Assembly (NCBI RefSeq): GCF_013409595.1
Contig: NZ_JACCBD010000001.1
Span: 2,790,001-2,854,000 of the forward strand
Reading direction: 5' to 3'
Length of the DNA stretch: 64,000 nucleotides
Origin: Leucobacter aridicollis
GTDB lineage: Bacteria > Actinomycetota > Actinomycetes > Actinomycetales > Microbacteriaceae
The notes under the pieces are model-generated. The model saw only the letters and a list, made by a program, of their open reading frames with translations, ran no database searches and had not been told where the DNA came from. Below, piece after piece: positions 1 through 8,474 of the stretch. Every line of letters begins with the position of its first letter. The first letter of the stretch is position 1. Made by a program: the position numbers and the translations under genes.

Positions 1-113
1 CCGCGAAGGCCAAGGCAAAGCTCAAGCCAAACTCCCGCGGCGCCCAGCTGCAGGCCGCGACCGAGAAGCGTGAGCGCGAAAAGGCCGCCCGTCGCAAGGC
101 CAAGCGAAAGTAG
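1..113 (+). CDS. C-terminal end of an unidentified protein (partial)
   Basis: An open frame enters from the left edge and stops with TAG at 111-113. The visible 36 residues are almost entirely Lys, Ala, Arg and Glu, a basic low-complexity tail of the kind found on nucleic-acid-binding proteins. No domain is visible, so the function cannot be named. The next gene is convergent, on the minus strand. Confidence 0.6.
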   Translation, partial: AKAKAKLKPNSRGAQLQAATEKREREKAARRKAKRK

Positions 114-171
114 CGCGGCTCGTCGCGCTGCCGCGGCTGGGTCTGGCGCTGTTGCGTCTGCCGCCGGCGCT

Positions 172-1080
172 CTAGGGCTTCGCCCTCCCCGACGGCAGGG
201 CGAACAGGACGAGGCTTGCCCCAATGAGGCAGACGCCAACGATCCCACCGCCAGCGAGGCGCTCCCCGACGATCAGTGCCGCGAACCCGGCGGCGATGAC
301 GGGCTCCGATAGCGTCAGCACGGTCGCCGTGGTCGCGTCGACGTGGCGCAGCGCGAGCCCGAATAGCACGTAGCCGAGGAACATCGGCACGAGCGCCATG
401 TACGCGCCGACACCGAACGTCCGCCACGAGCTCAGCAGCGGGCCGCCCGTAGCGATGAGCACGGGCATGAGCAGGAGTCCGCCGAGGCCGAACACGGCCC
501 CCATCGCGACGCGCGAATCCACGCCGGGCCCGATGAGCCGGTGGGCCGCCCAGGCATACCCGGCGTAGCTGACGCCCGCGACGAGACCAAGGCCGACACC
601 GAGGCCGACCTGCCCGGTGCCGCCCGTCGCCGCGTGCCCGCCAAAGAGGCTGAGCACCGCCATTCCGGCGAGCCCCAGGGCGGCCGCAAGAAGCCACCTT
701 CGGGAGGGACGCTTGCGGTCGATCGCCCAGTCGAGCAGCGCTGCGAACACCGGGGCAGACCCGAGTGAGACGACCGTTCCGATCGTGACCCCCGCGGTGT
801 GCATGCTGCTATAGAACGCGAGCGGGTAAGCGAATACGCCAAGGCCGCCGAATAGCACGAGACCCCACCTCGCCCGCAGGTTCGGCAGCGCCCGCACGAG
901 CCCGCGTCCAGCGACCACGGCCTGCAGCAGCCCGCCGATGCCGAGCGCCACCGCACCGATCGCGAGCGGGCCGACCTCGGGCGCGAACGTCGCGGCAGTG
1001 CCCGTTGTACCCCACAGGAGGGACGCGAGGAGGACGAGGAGGACGCCGAACCCAGGGCGCACAGGTGAAGCGGATGACAT
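172..1080 (-). CDS. EamA-family drug/metabolite exporter
   Basis: Multi-pass inner-membrane protein of 302 aa, the usual size for the EamA (DMT superfamily, RhaT/YdcZ-like) exporters. It shows about ten hydrophobic segments arranged as two tandem EamA repeats; the second ends in the typical TLSEPVIAA stretch followed by a last helix. The frame stays open far upstream, but the ATG at 1080 is chosen because translation from there begins with a normal first helix and it lies just before the regulator operator. The substrate is unknown. It is divergent from a TetR gene and shares an operator region with it, so it is probably the regulated target. Confidence 0.85.
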   Translation of the reverse strand: MSSASPVRPGFGVLLVLLASLLWGTTGTAATFAPEVGPLAIGAVALGIGGLLQAVVAGRGLVRALPNLRARWGLVLFGGLGVFAYPLAFYSSMHTAGVTIGTVVSLGSAPVFAALLDWAIDRKRPSRRWLLAAALGLAGMAVLSLFGGHAATGGTGQVGLGVGLGLVAGVSYAGYAWAAHRLIGPGVDSRVAMGAVFGLGGLLLMPVLIATGGPLLSSWRTFGVGAYMALVPMFLGYVLFGLALRHVDATTATVLTLSEPVIAAGFAALIVGERLAGGGIVGVCLIGASLVLFALPSGRAKP

Positions 1081-1092
1081 CACCCCAGCATA

Positions 1093-1110
1093 GTAGACAG
1101 ATCGGTCTAC
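1093..1110. promoter_or_regulatory. Probable TetR operator between exporter and regulator
   Basis: GTAGACAGATCGGTCTAC is an 18-bp inverted repeat with one mismatched pair, centred on GATC. It sits 12 bp upstream of the exporter start and about 40 bp upstream of the tetR start. Size and symmetry match TetR-family operators, so it probably serves both genes. Confidence 0.6.
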
Positions 1111-1152
1111 CTTGCTACACTTGGGGTAGCGTCTCACCCTAGGGAGGGCCCC

Positions 1153-1791
1153 GTGAACACCGCATCCGCGCCTGCGGCATCCGCCGCCTCCGTGGCTTCC
1201 GCAGCCTCTGCGGCTTCCGCAGCCTCCGCCGTCACGAAGCGCAAGCCTGCCCGCGATCGGCTGCTGCAAGCGGCGGCTGAAGAGTTCTACGCCCAGGGCG
1301 TGACGGGAACGGGCATCGACACGATCATTGCGACCGCGGGCGTCGCGAAGAAGAGCCTGTACAACAACTTCGATTCGAAGGACGCGCTGGTCGCCGCCTA
1401 CCTCGAGGAGCGCCACCGCGAGTGGCTCGCCCTCTTCGAGGACCGCCTCGCAAATGCGGAGACCCCGACCGCACGCGTGCTCGCCGTGTTTGACGCCTAC
1501 GCCGACCACGCAAATGCAGAGTACCGCGATGGTTGGCGGGGCTGCGGCCTGCTCAACGCGGCCGCCGAGCTCCCCGTCGGGCACCCTGGACGGGCGGCGG
1601 TGCGGGCGCACAAGGACGAGGTGGAGGGGCTGCTCAGAGCGCAGCTCGCCGAGATCGTCGAGGCCCCCGAGGCGCTCGCGGCCCACCTGTCGCTGCTGCT
1701 CGAGGGTTCGATGGCGAAGTCGGGGCTCGAAGGTACCGACGCATGGGTGCTGCGGGCGCGAGGACTCGCGGAGGCACTCCTGCACCCCTGA
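1153..1791 (+). CDS. TetR/AcrR-family transcriptional regulator
   Basis: One-component DNA-binding repressor of 212 aa. After an unusual N-terminal tract of repeated Ala-Ala-Ser units (about residues 4-26) comes a standard TetR helix-turn-helix: a helix with LLQAAAEEFYAQG, then the recognition region ending in KKSLYNNFDSKDAL. The C-terminal all-helical domain would bind an inducer and dimerise. The GTG start at 1153 has an AGGGAGG ribosome site 5 bases upstream. It is divergent from the EamA exporter with a palindromic operator between them, the classic repressor/pump arrangement. The inducer is unknown. The Ala/Ser tract comes from a repetitive GCATCCGCC-like sequence and could be slippage-prone. 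Confidence 0.88.
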   Translation: MNTASAPAASAASVASAASAASAASAVTKRKPARDRLLQAAAEEFYAQGVTGTGIDTIIATAGVAKKSLYNNFDSKDALVAAYLEERHREWLALFEDRLANAETPTARVLAVFDAYADHANAEYRDGWRGCGLLNAAAELPVGHPGRAAVRAHKDEVEGLLRAQLAEIVEAPEALAAHLSLLLEGSMAKSGLEGTDAWVLRARGLAEALLHP

Positions 1792-1870
1792 GACCCGCCA
1801 GCACCGCCAGCCCGGGCCAGCCCCAGCCCCGCCAGCCCCGCCCCGCCCGCACCGCCGCCCGCCCCGAAAA

Positions 1871-1928
1871 CTTTCTCTACGTTTTGACGTAGTTCCGGGG
1901 CCCGAACTACGTCAAAACGTAGACAAAG
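1871..1928. terminator. Long inverted repeat between convergent genes
   Basis: Arms 1871-1895 and 1904-1928 pair over 25 positions with one mismatch (1875/1924), leaving an 8-base GC-rich loop. It separates tetR (+) and kbl (-), which point towards each other, so a bidirectional terminator is the simplest reading. Each arm contains its own smaller palindrome, CTACGT-TTTG-ACGTAG. There is no clear U-tract. Confidence 0.55.
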
Positions 1929-1966
1929 CTGGATGTCCCGGCCGGGTTCAGGGGGCGGGCAGACCC

Positions 1967-3151
1967 CTACGCCGGCTGCACCTCGCGGGTTGCCTCAACG
2001 AACGCCGTCACGCAGGCGCGAATCTGCTCCTCGGTGTGGGCCGCAGACAGCTGCACGCGAATTCGCGCCTCGCCGCGCGGGACGACGGGAAAGCTGAACG
2101 CCGTCACGAACACGCCGCGGCGCTGCAGCTCGGCCGCGACCTGGGCGGTCACGGCGGCATCGCCGAACATCACCGGCACGATCGGGTGGTTGCCTGGGAG
2201 CAGCTCGAAGCCCGCCTCCGTCATCAGCGACCGGAACAGTTCAGCGTTCTGCTGCAGCCGCACCCGCGCGTCGCCGGCACCCTCGACGAGGTCGAGCGCG
2301 GCGAGCGAGCCCGCGACGATCGCCGGGGCGAGAGTGTTCGAGAAGAGGTACGGGCGCGCGCGCTGGCGGAGCAGCTGCACGATCTCGCCGTGACCCGACA
2401 CGTAGCCGCCGGAGGCCCCGCCGAGAGCCTTGCCCAGCGTGCCCGTGAGGATGTCGACGCGGTCCGCGACACCGCAGAGCTCGGGGGTGCCGGCGCCGGT
2501 CTCCCCCATGAAGCCGACCGCGTGCGAGTCGTCGACGAGCACGAGCGCATCGTACTTGTCCGCCAGGTCGCAGATCGCCTCGAGCGGGGCGACGAAGCCG
2601 TCCATCGAGAACACGCCATCGGTCACGATCACCCGGAACCGGGCATCTGCGGCCTCCTGCAGGCGGGCCTCAAGCTCTTCCATGTCGCAGTTCGCGTACC
2701 GGTAGCGGCGGGCCTTCGACAGCCTGATGCCGTCGATGAGCGACGCGTGGTTGAGCGCGTCCGAGATGATCGCGTCCTCCGCCCCAAAGAGCGTCTCGAA
2801 GACGCCGCCGTTCGCGTCGAAGCACGAGGCAAAGAGGATCGTCTCCTCCGTCCCGAGGAAGCTCGAGAGCCGCGACTCGAGTTCGAGGTGCTGATCCTGC
2901 GTGCCACAGATGAACCGCACGCTCGCGAGGCCGTACCCCCACTCGTCGAGCGCGGTGTGCGCCGCGGCGACGATCGCCGGGTGGTCGGCGAGGCCAAGGT
3001 AGTTGTTCGCGCAGAAGTTCAGCACCTGCGCGTCGCCGACGGTGATCTCGGGGCCCTGCGGGCCCGCGATACCGCGCTCGCGCTTGAACAGTCCGGCGCC
3101 CTCGATCTCCGCGAGCTCCGTGGTCAGGTGTGCTTTGAATGCTCCGTACAT
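1967..3151 (-). CDS. kbl: 2-amino-3-ketobutyrate CoA ligase (glycine C-acetyltransferase)
   Basis: PLP enzyme that cleaves 2-amino-3-oxobutyrate with CoA to glycine and acetyl-CoA, the second step of threonine breakdown; cytoplasmic. At 394 aa it has the family length. Visible features are [14 protein letters not shown] near residue 45, the [17 protein letters not shown] stretch near 206-223, and the Schiff-base lysine, about K241, in [15 protein letters not shown]. Its ATG shares one base with the tdh stop (TAATG), so the two genes are translationally coupled. The tdh-kbl pair makes the function secure against other alpha-oxoamine synthases such as BioF. Confidence 0.95.
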   Translation of the reverse strand: MYGAFKAHLTTELAEIEGAGLFKRERGIAGPQGPEITVGDAQVLNFCANNYLGLADHPAIVAAAHTALDEWGYGLASVRFICGTQDQHLELESRLSSFLGTEETILFASCFDANGGVFETLFGAEDAIISDALNHASLIDGIRLSKARRYRYANCDMEELEARLQEAADARFRVIVTDGVFSMDGFVAPLEAICDLADKYDALVLVDDSHAVGFMGETGAGTPELCGVADRVDILTGTLGKALGGASGGYVSGHGEIVQLLRQRARPYLFSNTLAPAIVAGSLAALDLVEGAGDARVRLQQNAELFRSLMTEAGFELLPGNHPIVPVMFGDAAVTAQVAAELQRRGVFVTAFSFPVVPRGEARIRVQLSAAHTEEQIRACVTAFVEATREVQPA

Positions 3152-4194
3152 TACAGTTCCGTCCAGTCGAGGATGATTTTTCCGGTCGTCGCCGAGCGCG
3201 CGGCAGCGAAGCCACGTTCCCAGTCGCGCGCGGGGATGGTGTCGGCGATCACCGACGTGATGCGCTCGCGCAGCTGCTCGCTCGTCTCGAGCATGGCCGC
3301 CATCGCGTTCCAGGTCTCGAACATCTCGCGCCCGTAGATGCCCTTCAGCGTGATCATGTGGGTCACGACCTTGGCCCAGTCAACCGCGAACTCCGCTGTC
3401 GGCAGTCCGAGCATCGCGATCCTGCCGCCGTGGTTCATGTTCTCGAGCATGCCCGGCAGCGCGGGGCTCGCGCCGCTCATCTCGAATCCGATGTCGAAGC
3501 CCTCGCGCATGCCCAGCTGCGTCTGCGCGTCTTGGATCGATTCACTCGCCACGTTGACCGTCGCGTGAGCGCCCAGGCCGCGTGCGAGTTCGAGTCGGGC
3601 GTCGCTAATGTCGGTCGCGACGACGTAGCGCGCGCCGACGTGACGGGCGACCGCGACGGACATGAGGCCGATCGGGCCGCAGCCGCTCACGAGCACGTCT
3701 TCGCCGACGAGCGGGAAGGCGAGCGCCGTGTGCACCGCGTTCCCGAGCGGGTCAAAGATCGCACCGAGTTCGGGCGAGATCGTGTCGGAGTGCACCCAGA
3801 CGTTGCTCGCGGGCAGCGACAGGTATTCGGCGAACGCGCCGTCGCGGTGGAGCCCGAGCCCCTTCGTGCGGATGCACATCTGGCGGCGGCCCGCCCGGCA
3901 GTTGCGGCAGGTGCCGCAGACGATGTGGCCCTCCCCCGAGACGCGGTCGCCGACGCGCACGTCGCACACGCCCGAGCCGATCTCGACGACCTCGCCGTAG
4001 AACTCGTGGCCGGGGATCAGCGGGGCGTCGATGTTATTCGCCGCCCACGCGTCCCATTCCAGGATGTGTAGATCGGTGCCGCAGATCCCCGTGCGGAGGA
4101 CGCGGATGACGACGTCATCGGGGCCGCATTCGGGATCGGGGACGTCGGTGAGGACGAGGCCCGGCCCCGCCTCAGGTTTCGTGAGTGCTCGCAT
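3151..4194 (-). CDS. tdh: L-threonine 3-dehydrogenase
   Basis: Zinc-dependent medium-chain dehydrogenase that oxidises L-threonine to 2-amino-3-oxobutyrate with NAD+, feeding kbl. The 347-aa protein shows catalytic-zinc residues Cys38 (GICGTDLHI) and His63-Glu64 (PGHEF), a structural-zinc set Cys93, Cys96, Cys99 and Cys107, and a Rossmann motif around [14 protein letters not shown]. The C-terminal KIILDW ending is typical of Tdh. It is first in the operon and divergent from a LysR regulator. Confidence 0.95.
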   Translation of the reverse strand: MRALTKPEAGPGLVLTDVPDPECGPDDVVIRVLRTGICGTDLHILEWDAWAANNIDAPLIPGHEFYGEVVEIGSGVCDVRVGDRVSGEGHIVCGTCRNCRAGRRQMCIRTKGLGLHRDGAFAEYLSLPASNVWVHSDTISPELGAIFDPLGNAVHTALAFPLVGEDVLVSGCGPIGLMSVAVARHVGARYVVATDISDARLELARGLGAHATVNVASESIQDAQTQLGMREGFDIGFEMSGASPALPGMLENMNHGGRIAMLGLPTAEFAVDWAKVVTHMITLKGIYGREMFETWNAMAAMLETSEQLRERITSVIADTIPARDWERGFAAARSATTGKIILDWTEL

Positions 4195-4235
4195 AGAGCC
4201 ATTTCGCCACGGATCACACTTCAGAACAAGATGAT

Positions 4236-4272
4236 CTTTCTTTAGTTTTCATTAAGCTAGAGCTAAAGAAAG
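4236..4272. promoter_or_regulatory. Inverted repeat in the tdh/lysR divergent promoter
   Basis: CTTTCTTTAG (4236-4245) and CTAAAGAAAG (4263-4272) are perfect 10-bp inverted arms separated by 17 bp. This AT-rich island lies in the 85-bp gap between tdh and the LysR gene. LysR proteins usually bind such dyads, so it is the probable control site for threonine catabolism and for autoregulation. Confidence 0.55.
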
Positions 4273-4279
4273 GGGCCGC

Positions 4280-5203
4280 ATGGAGATCTACCAGCTCGAG
4301 ATTCTGCGCGAGCTCGGCACGCTTGGCAGCGTGACCGCAGTCGCCGACAGTTTGCGCGTGACGCCCTCCGCGGTCTCGCAGCAGCTGACCGCGCTGCAAC
4401 GCGGCTTCCGTGCGCCGCTCACCCGTAGAGCCGGGCGCACGCTCGTGCTCACCGAAGCTGGCCACGCGCTCGCCCGGGCCGGCACCGGCGTCATCGAGGC
4501 GATGGCGGCGGCAGCGGGCGCGGTCGAGGCATTCGAACAGGAGCCCGCGGGCATCGTCACTGTCAGTGGGTTCCACAGCGCCTCGCAGGCCATCTTCGGC
4601 GGGCTACTCGGCGAGTTGCGGAGCGTCGAAGCGGCACCGGATCTCCGGCTGTCCGACGAGGACGTCGCGCAGGAGGAGTTTCCGCTCCTCACCGCGAGCT
4701 ACGATCTCGTCATCGCTCACAGGCTCGAGCACAGCCCACCGTGGCCCGAGGCGGGGCTGCGCGTCATCCCGCTCGCGCAGGAGCCGCTCGACGTCGCTCT
4801 CCCTGCTGGCCACCCGCTCACGGACAAGGATCACCTCACCCCGTCCGACGTCGCCGGTGAGGCGTGGGTGACGAGCCGGGCCGGGTACTCCCCCGACGAC
4901 CTGCTCGGCGCCATCGCTGCGGTCGCCGATCGCTCGGTCAAGGTGGTCCATCGGATCAACGACTACGGCTCTGTTGCGTCGATCGTCGCGACCGGGGACG
5001 CGATCGGGATGGTGCCACGCTACACCGTCGGTTCGGCCCTCGCCGGGCTCGAACTCCGCCCGTTGCGGGGCGTCAACGCGACCCGCGCGATCGACCTGCT
5101 CACGCGCCCGGAGACCCTCCACCGCCGCTCCGTCCAGGTGACGGTGACGGCGCTGCGCACGGCGATGAGCCGGCTCGTGCTGGCCGGAGAGGCGCGGCGC
5201 TAG
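4280..5203 (+). CDS. LysR-family transcriptional regulator, probable regulator of tdh-kbl
   Basis: A 307-aa regulator with an N-terminal winged helix-turn-helix (residues about 1-60, including VTAVADSLRVTPSAVSQQLTAL) and a C-terminal LysR substrate-binding domain. ATG 4280 follows an AAAGGGG ribosome site. It is transcribed divergently from tdh-kbl across a palindromic promoter region, which implies control of threonine degradation; the effector is not evident from sequence. Its stop overlaps the stop of the convergent metallopeptidase gene by 4 bases. Confidence 0.88.
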   Translation: MEIYQLEILRELGTLGSVTAVADSLRVTPSAVSQQLTALQRGFRAPLTRRAGRTLVLTEAGHALARAGTGVIEAMAAAAGAVEAFEQEPAGIVTVSGFHSASQAIFGGLLGELRSVEAAPDLRLSDEDVAQEEFPLLTASYDLVIAHRLEHSPPWPEAGLRVIPLAQEPLDVALPAGHPLTDKDHLTPSDVAGEAWVTSRAGYSPDDLLGAIAAVADRSVKVVHRINDYGSVASIVATGDAIGMVPRYTVGSALAGLELRPLRGVNATRAIDLLTRPETLHRRSVQVTVTALRTAMSRLVLAGEARR

Positions 5204-6093
5204 AGCTGGCTCGCGGGCACCTCGAACGTGCCGCACGAGGTCGGTCCCTGCTCGTAGCCGGTCATGAACCAGCGCTGGCGCTGCTCGGACGTGCCGTGGG
5301 TGAAGCGCTCGGGGTCGACGCGCATGCCCGAGGACTGCATGATGTGGTCGTCACCGACTGCGGCCGCGGCGCTCAGCGCATCGTTGATCTCAGACTGCGT
5401 GACAGGCTTCAGGAACGGCACGCCGCTGTCGTCGGTCACGGTCTGGGCGGCGCCGACCCACGCGCCAGCGAAGCAGTCGGCCTGGAGCTCGAGCCGCACC
5501 GAGCCCGAGGTCGCACCCGACTCACGCCCAGCCTGGTTCAGCGAGCCGGTGATGTTCGAGATGTGGTGGCCCCACTCGTGCGCGAGCACGTACATCTCGG
5601 CGAGCGGACCGCCCGACGCACCGTAGTCCGAGCGCAGCGTGTTGAAGAACGCGGTGTCGACGTAAATCCGCTCCTCCGGCGGGCAGTAGAACGGGCCGGT
5701 CGCTGCCGACGCGGTGCCGCACTGCGACTGGGTCTGGCCGCTGAAGAGGGCGACGGGCTGCGGGCCGCGGTAGTTGCCGACCTGGGTGTTCCAGTAGCGG
5801 TTGAGCGAGTCGCTCGTCGCAGTCATGCGGCACTCGACATTCGCGTTCGCGTCGGCGCCCGTCTTGCAGTTCTCGACCGCGACGATTTCCTCGCTCGATG
5901 AGGCGCTGCCACCGCCGGAGCTCAGCGCCGGCGCGAAGCCCGTGAGATCGACACCGAGGAGCTGCGAGCCGAGAAACAGCACGAGCATCAGCCCGATGCC
6001 GCCGCCGCCAACGGCCAAGCCTGTTCGGCGCCCACCGCCGCTGCGCTTCTGCACCTGACTCGTGTCGATGCGAACGTTCTCGTTGAATGTCAT
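5200..6093 (-). CDS. Membrane-anchored neutral zinc metallopeptidase (YpfJ family)
   Basis: A 297-aa protein of the putative neutral zinc metallopeptidase family (YpfJ-like). It has a short basic N-terminus, one membrane segment at about residues 24-44, a Ser/Gly-rich linker, then a domain with the HEWGH zinc motif at about 172-176 and several Cys that could form disulfides outside the membrane. The catalytic domain therefore probably faces the cell surface. The ATG at 6093 is preferred over one 36 bases upstream because it gives the usual N-terminus. The natural substrate is unknown. Confidence 0.85.
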   Translation of the reverse strand: MTFNENVRIDTSQVQKRSGGGRRTGLAVGGGGIGLMLVLFLGSQLLGVDLTGFAPALSSGGGSASSSEEIVAVENCKTGADANANVECRMTATSDSLNRYWNTQVGNYRGPQPVALFSGQTQSQCGTASAATGPFYCPPEERIYVDTAFFNTLRSDYGASGGPLAEMYVLAHEWGHHISNITGSLNQAGRESGATSGSVRLELQADCFAGAWVGAAQTVTDDSGVPFLKPVTQSEINDALSAAAAVGDDHIMQSSGMRVDPERFTHGTSEQRQRWFMTGYEQGPTSCGTFEVPASQL

Positions 6094-6110
6094 GCTCGAA
6101 TAGTATCCCG

Positions 6111-7802
6111 TCAGCGGCCCATCGCCCACCGCAGGGTGTCGAGCCCGAGCGTGCCGAGCGCGAGCGCACGATCGTGGAACGATGCGAGCGTGAATCCGGG
6201 CTCCCGTTCCGCTGCCGACCGAAGCTCAAGCCACTGCCGCTCGCCCACCTTGTAGGAGCTCGCCTGGCCCGGCCAGCCGAGGTACCGCAGCACCTCGAAT
6301 TGGAGCGCTTCGGGGCGCATCGTCACGTTGCGCGCCATGAAGTCAGAGACCCGCTCCGCCGTCCACACGCCGCCGTCGGGGGCGCGCTTGCCGAGGTGCA
6401 GGCCGATGTCGACGACCACGCGTGCTGCTCGCATCCGCTGCGCGTCGAGCATGCCAAGGCGGGCTCCGGGATCCTCGAGGAATCCGAGCTCGACCATGAG
6501 GCGCTCGGCGTAGAGTGCCCAACCTTCGAGGTGTCCGGACGATCCCGCCCGGGTGCGCCGCCAGGCGTTCAATGTGCCGCGGCGAGCGACCGCCCCGCCG
6601 AGCTGCAGGTGATGGCCGGGCACTCCCTCGTGGTACACCGTGGTGAGCTCTCGCCAGGTTCGAAACTCGGTCACGCCGGAAGGAACGGTCCACCACATGC
6701 TGCCGGGCCTGGCGAAGTCGTCGCTGGGCGCCGTGTAGTAGATCCCACCCTCCCTTGTCGGTGCGATGCGGCAGTCGAGCCTGCGGAGTTCTCCCGGGAT
6801 CGCGAACACCGTCCCGTCGAGCGCGTCAATGGCCTCGTCGCTCCGCTCCTGCAGCCACCGCTGGAGGGCGTCCTCCCCGTGGATGATGTTTCGGGGATCC
6901 CGGTCGAGCAGGGCGATCGCCTCCGCGGGCGACGCTCCCGGCGCGATTGCTTCGGCCACCGACCGCTGCTCGGCGGCAATGCTGTCGATCTCGGCGAGCG
7001 CCCACTCGTAAGTCTCGTCGGCGTCGATGTCGGTGCCGAGGAAGTCACGGGCGGCAAGTGCGTAGTGGTCTCGACCAACTGCGTCGGCAGCGTTGGCCGT
7101 CGGCGCGAGCTGCTCACGCAGGTAACGGGCGAACGATGCGTAGGCGTCTGCAGCGCCAGCGGCTCCCTCGCCCAGCTCGGCCACCAGCGCGCGGCCGGGC
7201 GAAGGCCAGGTCTGGGCCGCGTCGCTGGCGGCCTCACCGAGTCGCGGGAAGTACTCGGCCGCGAACCGATCTGCCTGCGCGGCGACCGCGAGCACCTGCC
7301 GCCGGGCGGGCCCGTTGCCGCGCGCGGCGCCACGTTCCAGGGACTGCACATACCCCGACAGCGCCGCGGGAACCGCCGCGAGGCGCCTGGCAATCGCTTC
7401 CCAGTCATCCTCAGTCTCTCGCGGCATCAGATCGAACGCCTGGCGTATGAGTTGCGCGGGCGTTTCAAGCACCGTCAGGTCCCGCAGCGCGAGGCCCGCC
7501 TCGACGCGGGTAACGTGAATGTCGAGACGATCGCGCAGTTCGCGCACCGTGACCTCGTCGGTCTCGTCCGCGGGGGCCGCGCACTCCAGGTCCGCACGCA
7601 CCGCACGAGCTTCAGCGGCCGCCTGGGCCGCGCCGTCCGGCGAGTAGTCGCCGAAAGTCGTCGCCGATGCGGCTCGCCCAAGCTTGGTGCCGAGCACCGG
7701 GTCGAGCGTGACCTCGGTGTCGAGCCACCGCTCGGCGAGAGCGTCAATGGCCGTGGGCTGCCGAGCGTCTGAGATCGCTCCGAGTCGCTGCTGGGGGCTC
7801 AT
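6111..7802 (-). CDS. DUF885-family predicted metallopeptidase
   Basis: A 563-aa protein of the DUF885 family, predicted zinc-dependent carboxypeptidase-like enzymes. The diagnostic YHEGVPGHHLQ motif is at about residues 390-400, followed by HLEGWALYAERL at about 424-435; the His, Glu and downstream Glu are the expected zinc and catalytic residues. There is no signal peptide, so it is likely cytoplasmic. It lies 17 bp upstream of the YpfJ-like gene on the same strand and opposite a cupin regulator. The substrate is unknown; neighbouring peptide-uptake genes make small peptides a reasonable guess. Confidence 0.85.
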   Translation of the reverse strand: MSPQQRLGAISDARQPTAIDALAERWLDTEVTLDPVLGTKLGRAASATTFGDYSPDGAAQAAAEARAVRADLECAAPADETDEVTVRELRDRLDIHVTRVEAGLALRDLTVLETPAQLIRQAFDLMPRETEDDWEAIARRLAAVPAALSGYVQSLERGAARGNGPARRQVLAVAAQADRFAAEYFPRLGEAASDAAQTWPSPGRALVAELGEGAAGAADAYASFARYLREQLAPTANAADAVGRDHYALAARDFLGTDIDADETYEWALAEIDSIAAEQRSVAEAIAPGASPAEAIALLDRDPRNIIHGEDALQRWLQERSDEAIDALDGTVFAIPGELRRLDCRIAPTREGGIYYTAPSDDFARPGSMWWTVPSGVTEFRTWRELTTVYHEGVPGHHLQLGGAVARRGTLNAWRRTRAGSSGHLEGWALYAERLMVELGFLEDPGARLGMLDAQRMRAARVVVDIGLHLGKRAPDGGVWTAERVSDFMARNVTMRPEALQFEVLRYLGWPGQASSYKVGERQWLELRSAAEREPGFTLASFHDRALALGTLGLDTLRWAMGR

Positions 7803-7860
7803 GGTCCGGTCGCCTTTCTGCGGCCCCGGTGTGGGCGCCGCTGGGCTGGGAGATTAGTCT

Positions 7861-8460
7861 GTGGGGGTGAGCAAGGAACGAGACGCCCCGAACGCCGAGG
7901 TCGCTGCGCTGGGTCGCGAGCTGCGCGACGAGCGCCAGCGACAGGGATTGAGCCTGAATGCGTTGAGCCAGCGCTCGGGTGTCAGCTTCGGGCTGATCAG
8001 CCAGCTTGAACGCGGGCTTGGCAATCCGTCGTTCCTCGCGCTGAAGCGGCTCGCCGAGGCGCTCGGGATCCCGATCTCGCGGTTCCTGGAGGGCGGCGCC
8101 GACCGCGACGACCTTGTCGTGCGCGCCGACGAGCGCACGCTGCTTCCGGTCCTTGAGAGCGAGCCCGAAAGCCAGCTCGTCGTGCGTGAGCTGCTCACGC
8201 CCGGCCGGAGGTCGTCGCTGCAGGTGATTCGCAGCACGCTGCCGCCTGGCTTCACGAACGAGGGCAAGGCGTTCCGGCATCTGGGGACCGAGTGCGTCGT
8301 CGTCGAGTCCGGCACGCTCACCGTCGTGCACGGCGAGCGCCGAGTTGTGCTTGAGCCGGGCGACGCCATGACCTATCCGTGCTCGGTCCCGCACTGGTGG
8401 GCGAACACGACGACGGAGCCGTGCGTCGTGCTCGGGGCAGTGACCCCGTTCGAGCAGTAA
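7861..8460 (+). CDS. XRE-family regulator with C-terminal cupin domain
   Basis: A 199-aa regulator joining an N-terminal lambda-repressor-type helix-turn-helix (about residues 15-75, with LSQRSGVSFGLISQLERG) to a cupin effector domain (about 125-195, with HLGTECVVVESG and EPGDAMTYP). This HTH-cupin class often controls amino-acid, polyamine or peptide metabolism in response to a ligand in the cupin barrel. The frame has GTG codons at 7861 and 7867; 7861 is used. It is divergent from the DUF885 peptidase and close to a dipeptide importer, so these may be its targets. Confidence 0.88.
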   Translation: MGVSKERDAPNAEVAALGRELRDERQRQGLSLNALSQRSGVSFGLISQLERGLGNPSFLALKRLAEALGIPISRFLEGGADRDDLVVRADERTLLPVLESEPESQLVVRELLTPGRRSSLQVIRSTLPPGFTNEGKAFRHLGTECVVVESGTLTVVHGERRVVLEPGDAMTYPCSVPHWWANTTTEPCVVLGAVTPFEQ

Positions 8461-8474
8461 CCCTGACGGGCGGC

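Noticed and set aside
1328..3337. Long plus-strand open frame across tetR and kbl
   Set aside because: It overlaps two well-supported genes, has Arg/Pro/Ala-rich shadow composition and no domain. It is a by-product of high GC content.
6087..7772. 561-codon open frame opposite the DUF885 gene
   Set aside because: Antisense shadow; the minus-strand protein has the zinc-binding motif and a proper start.
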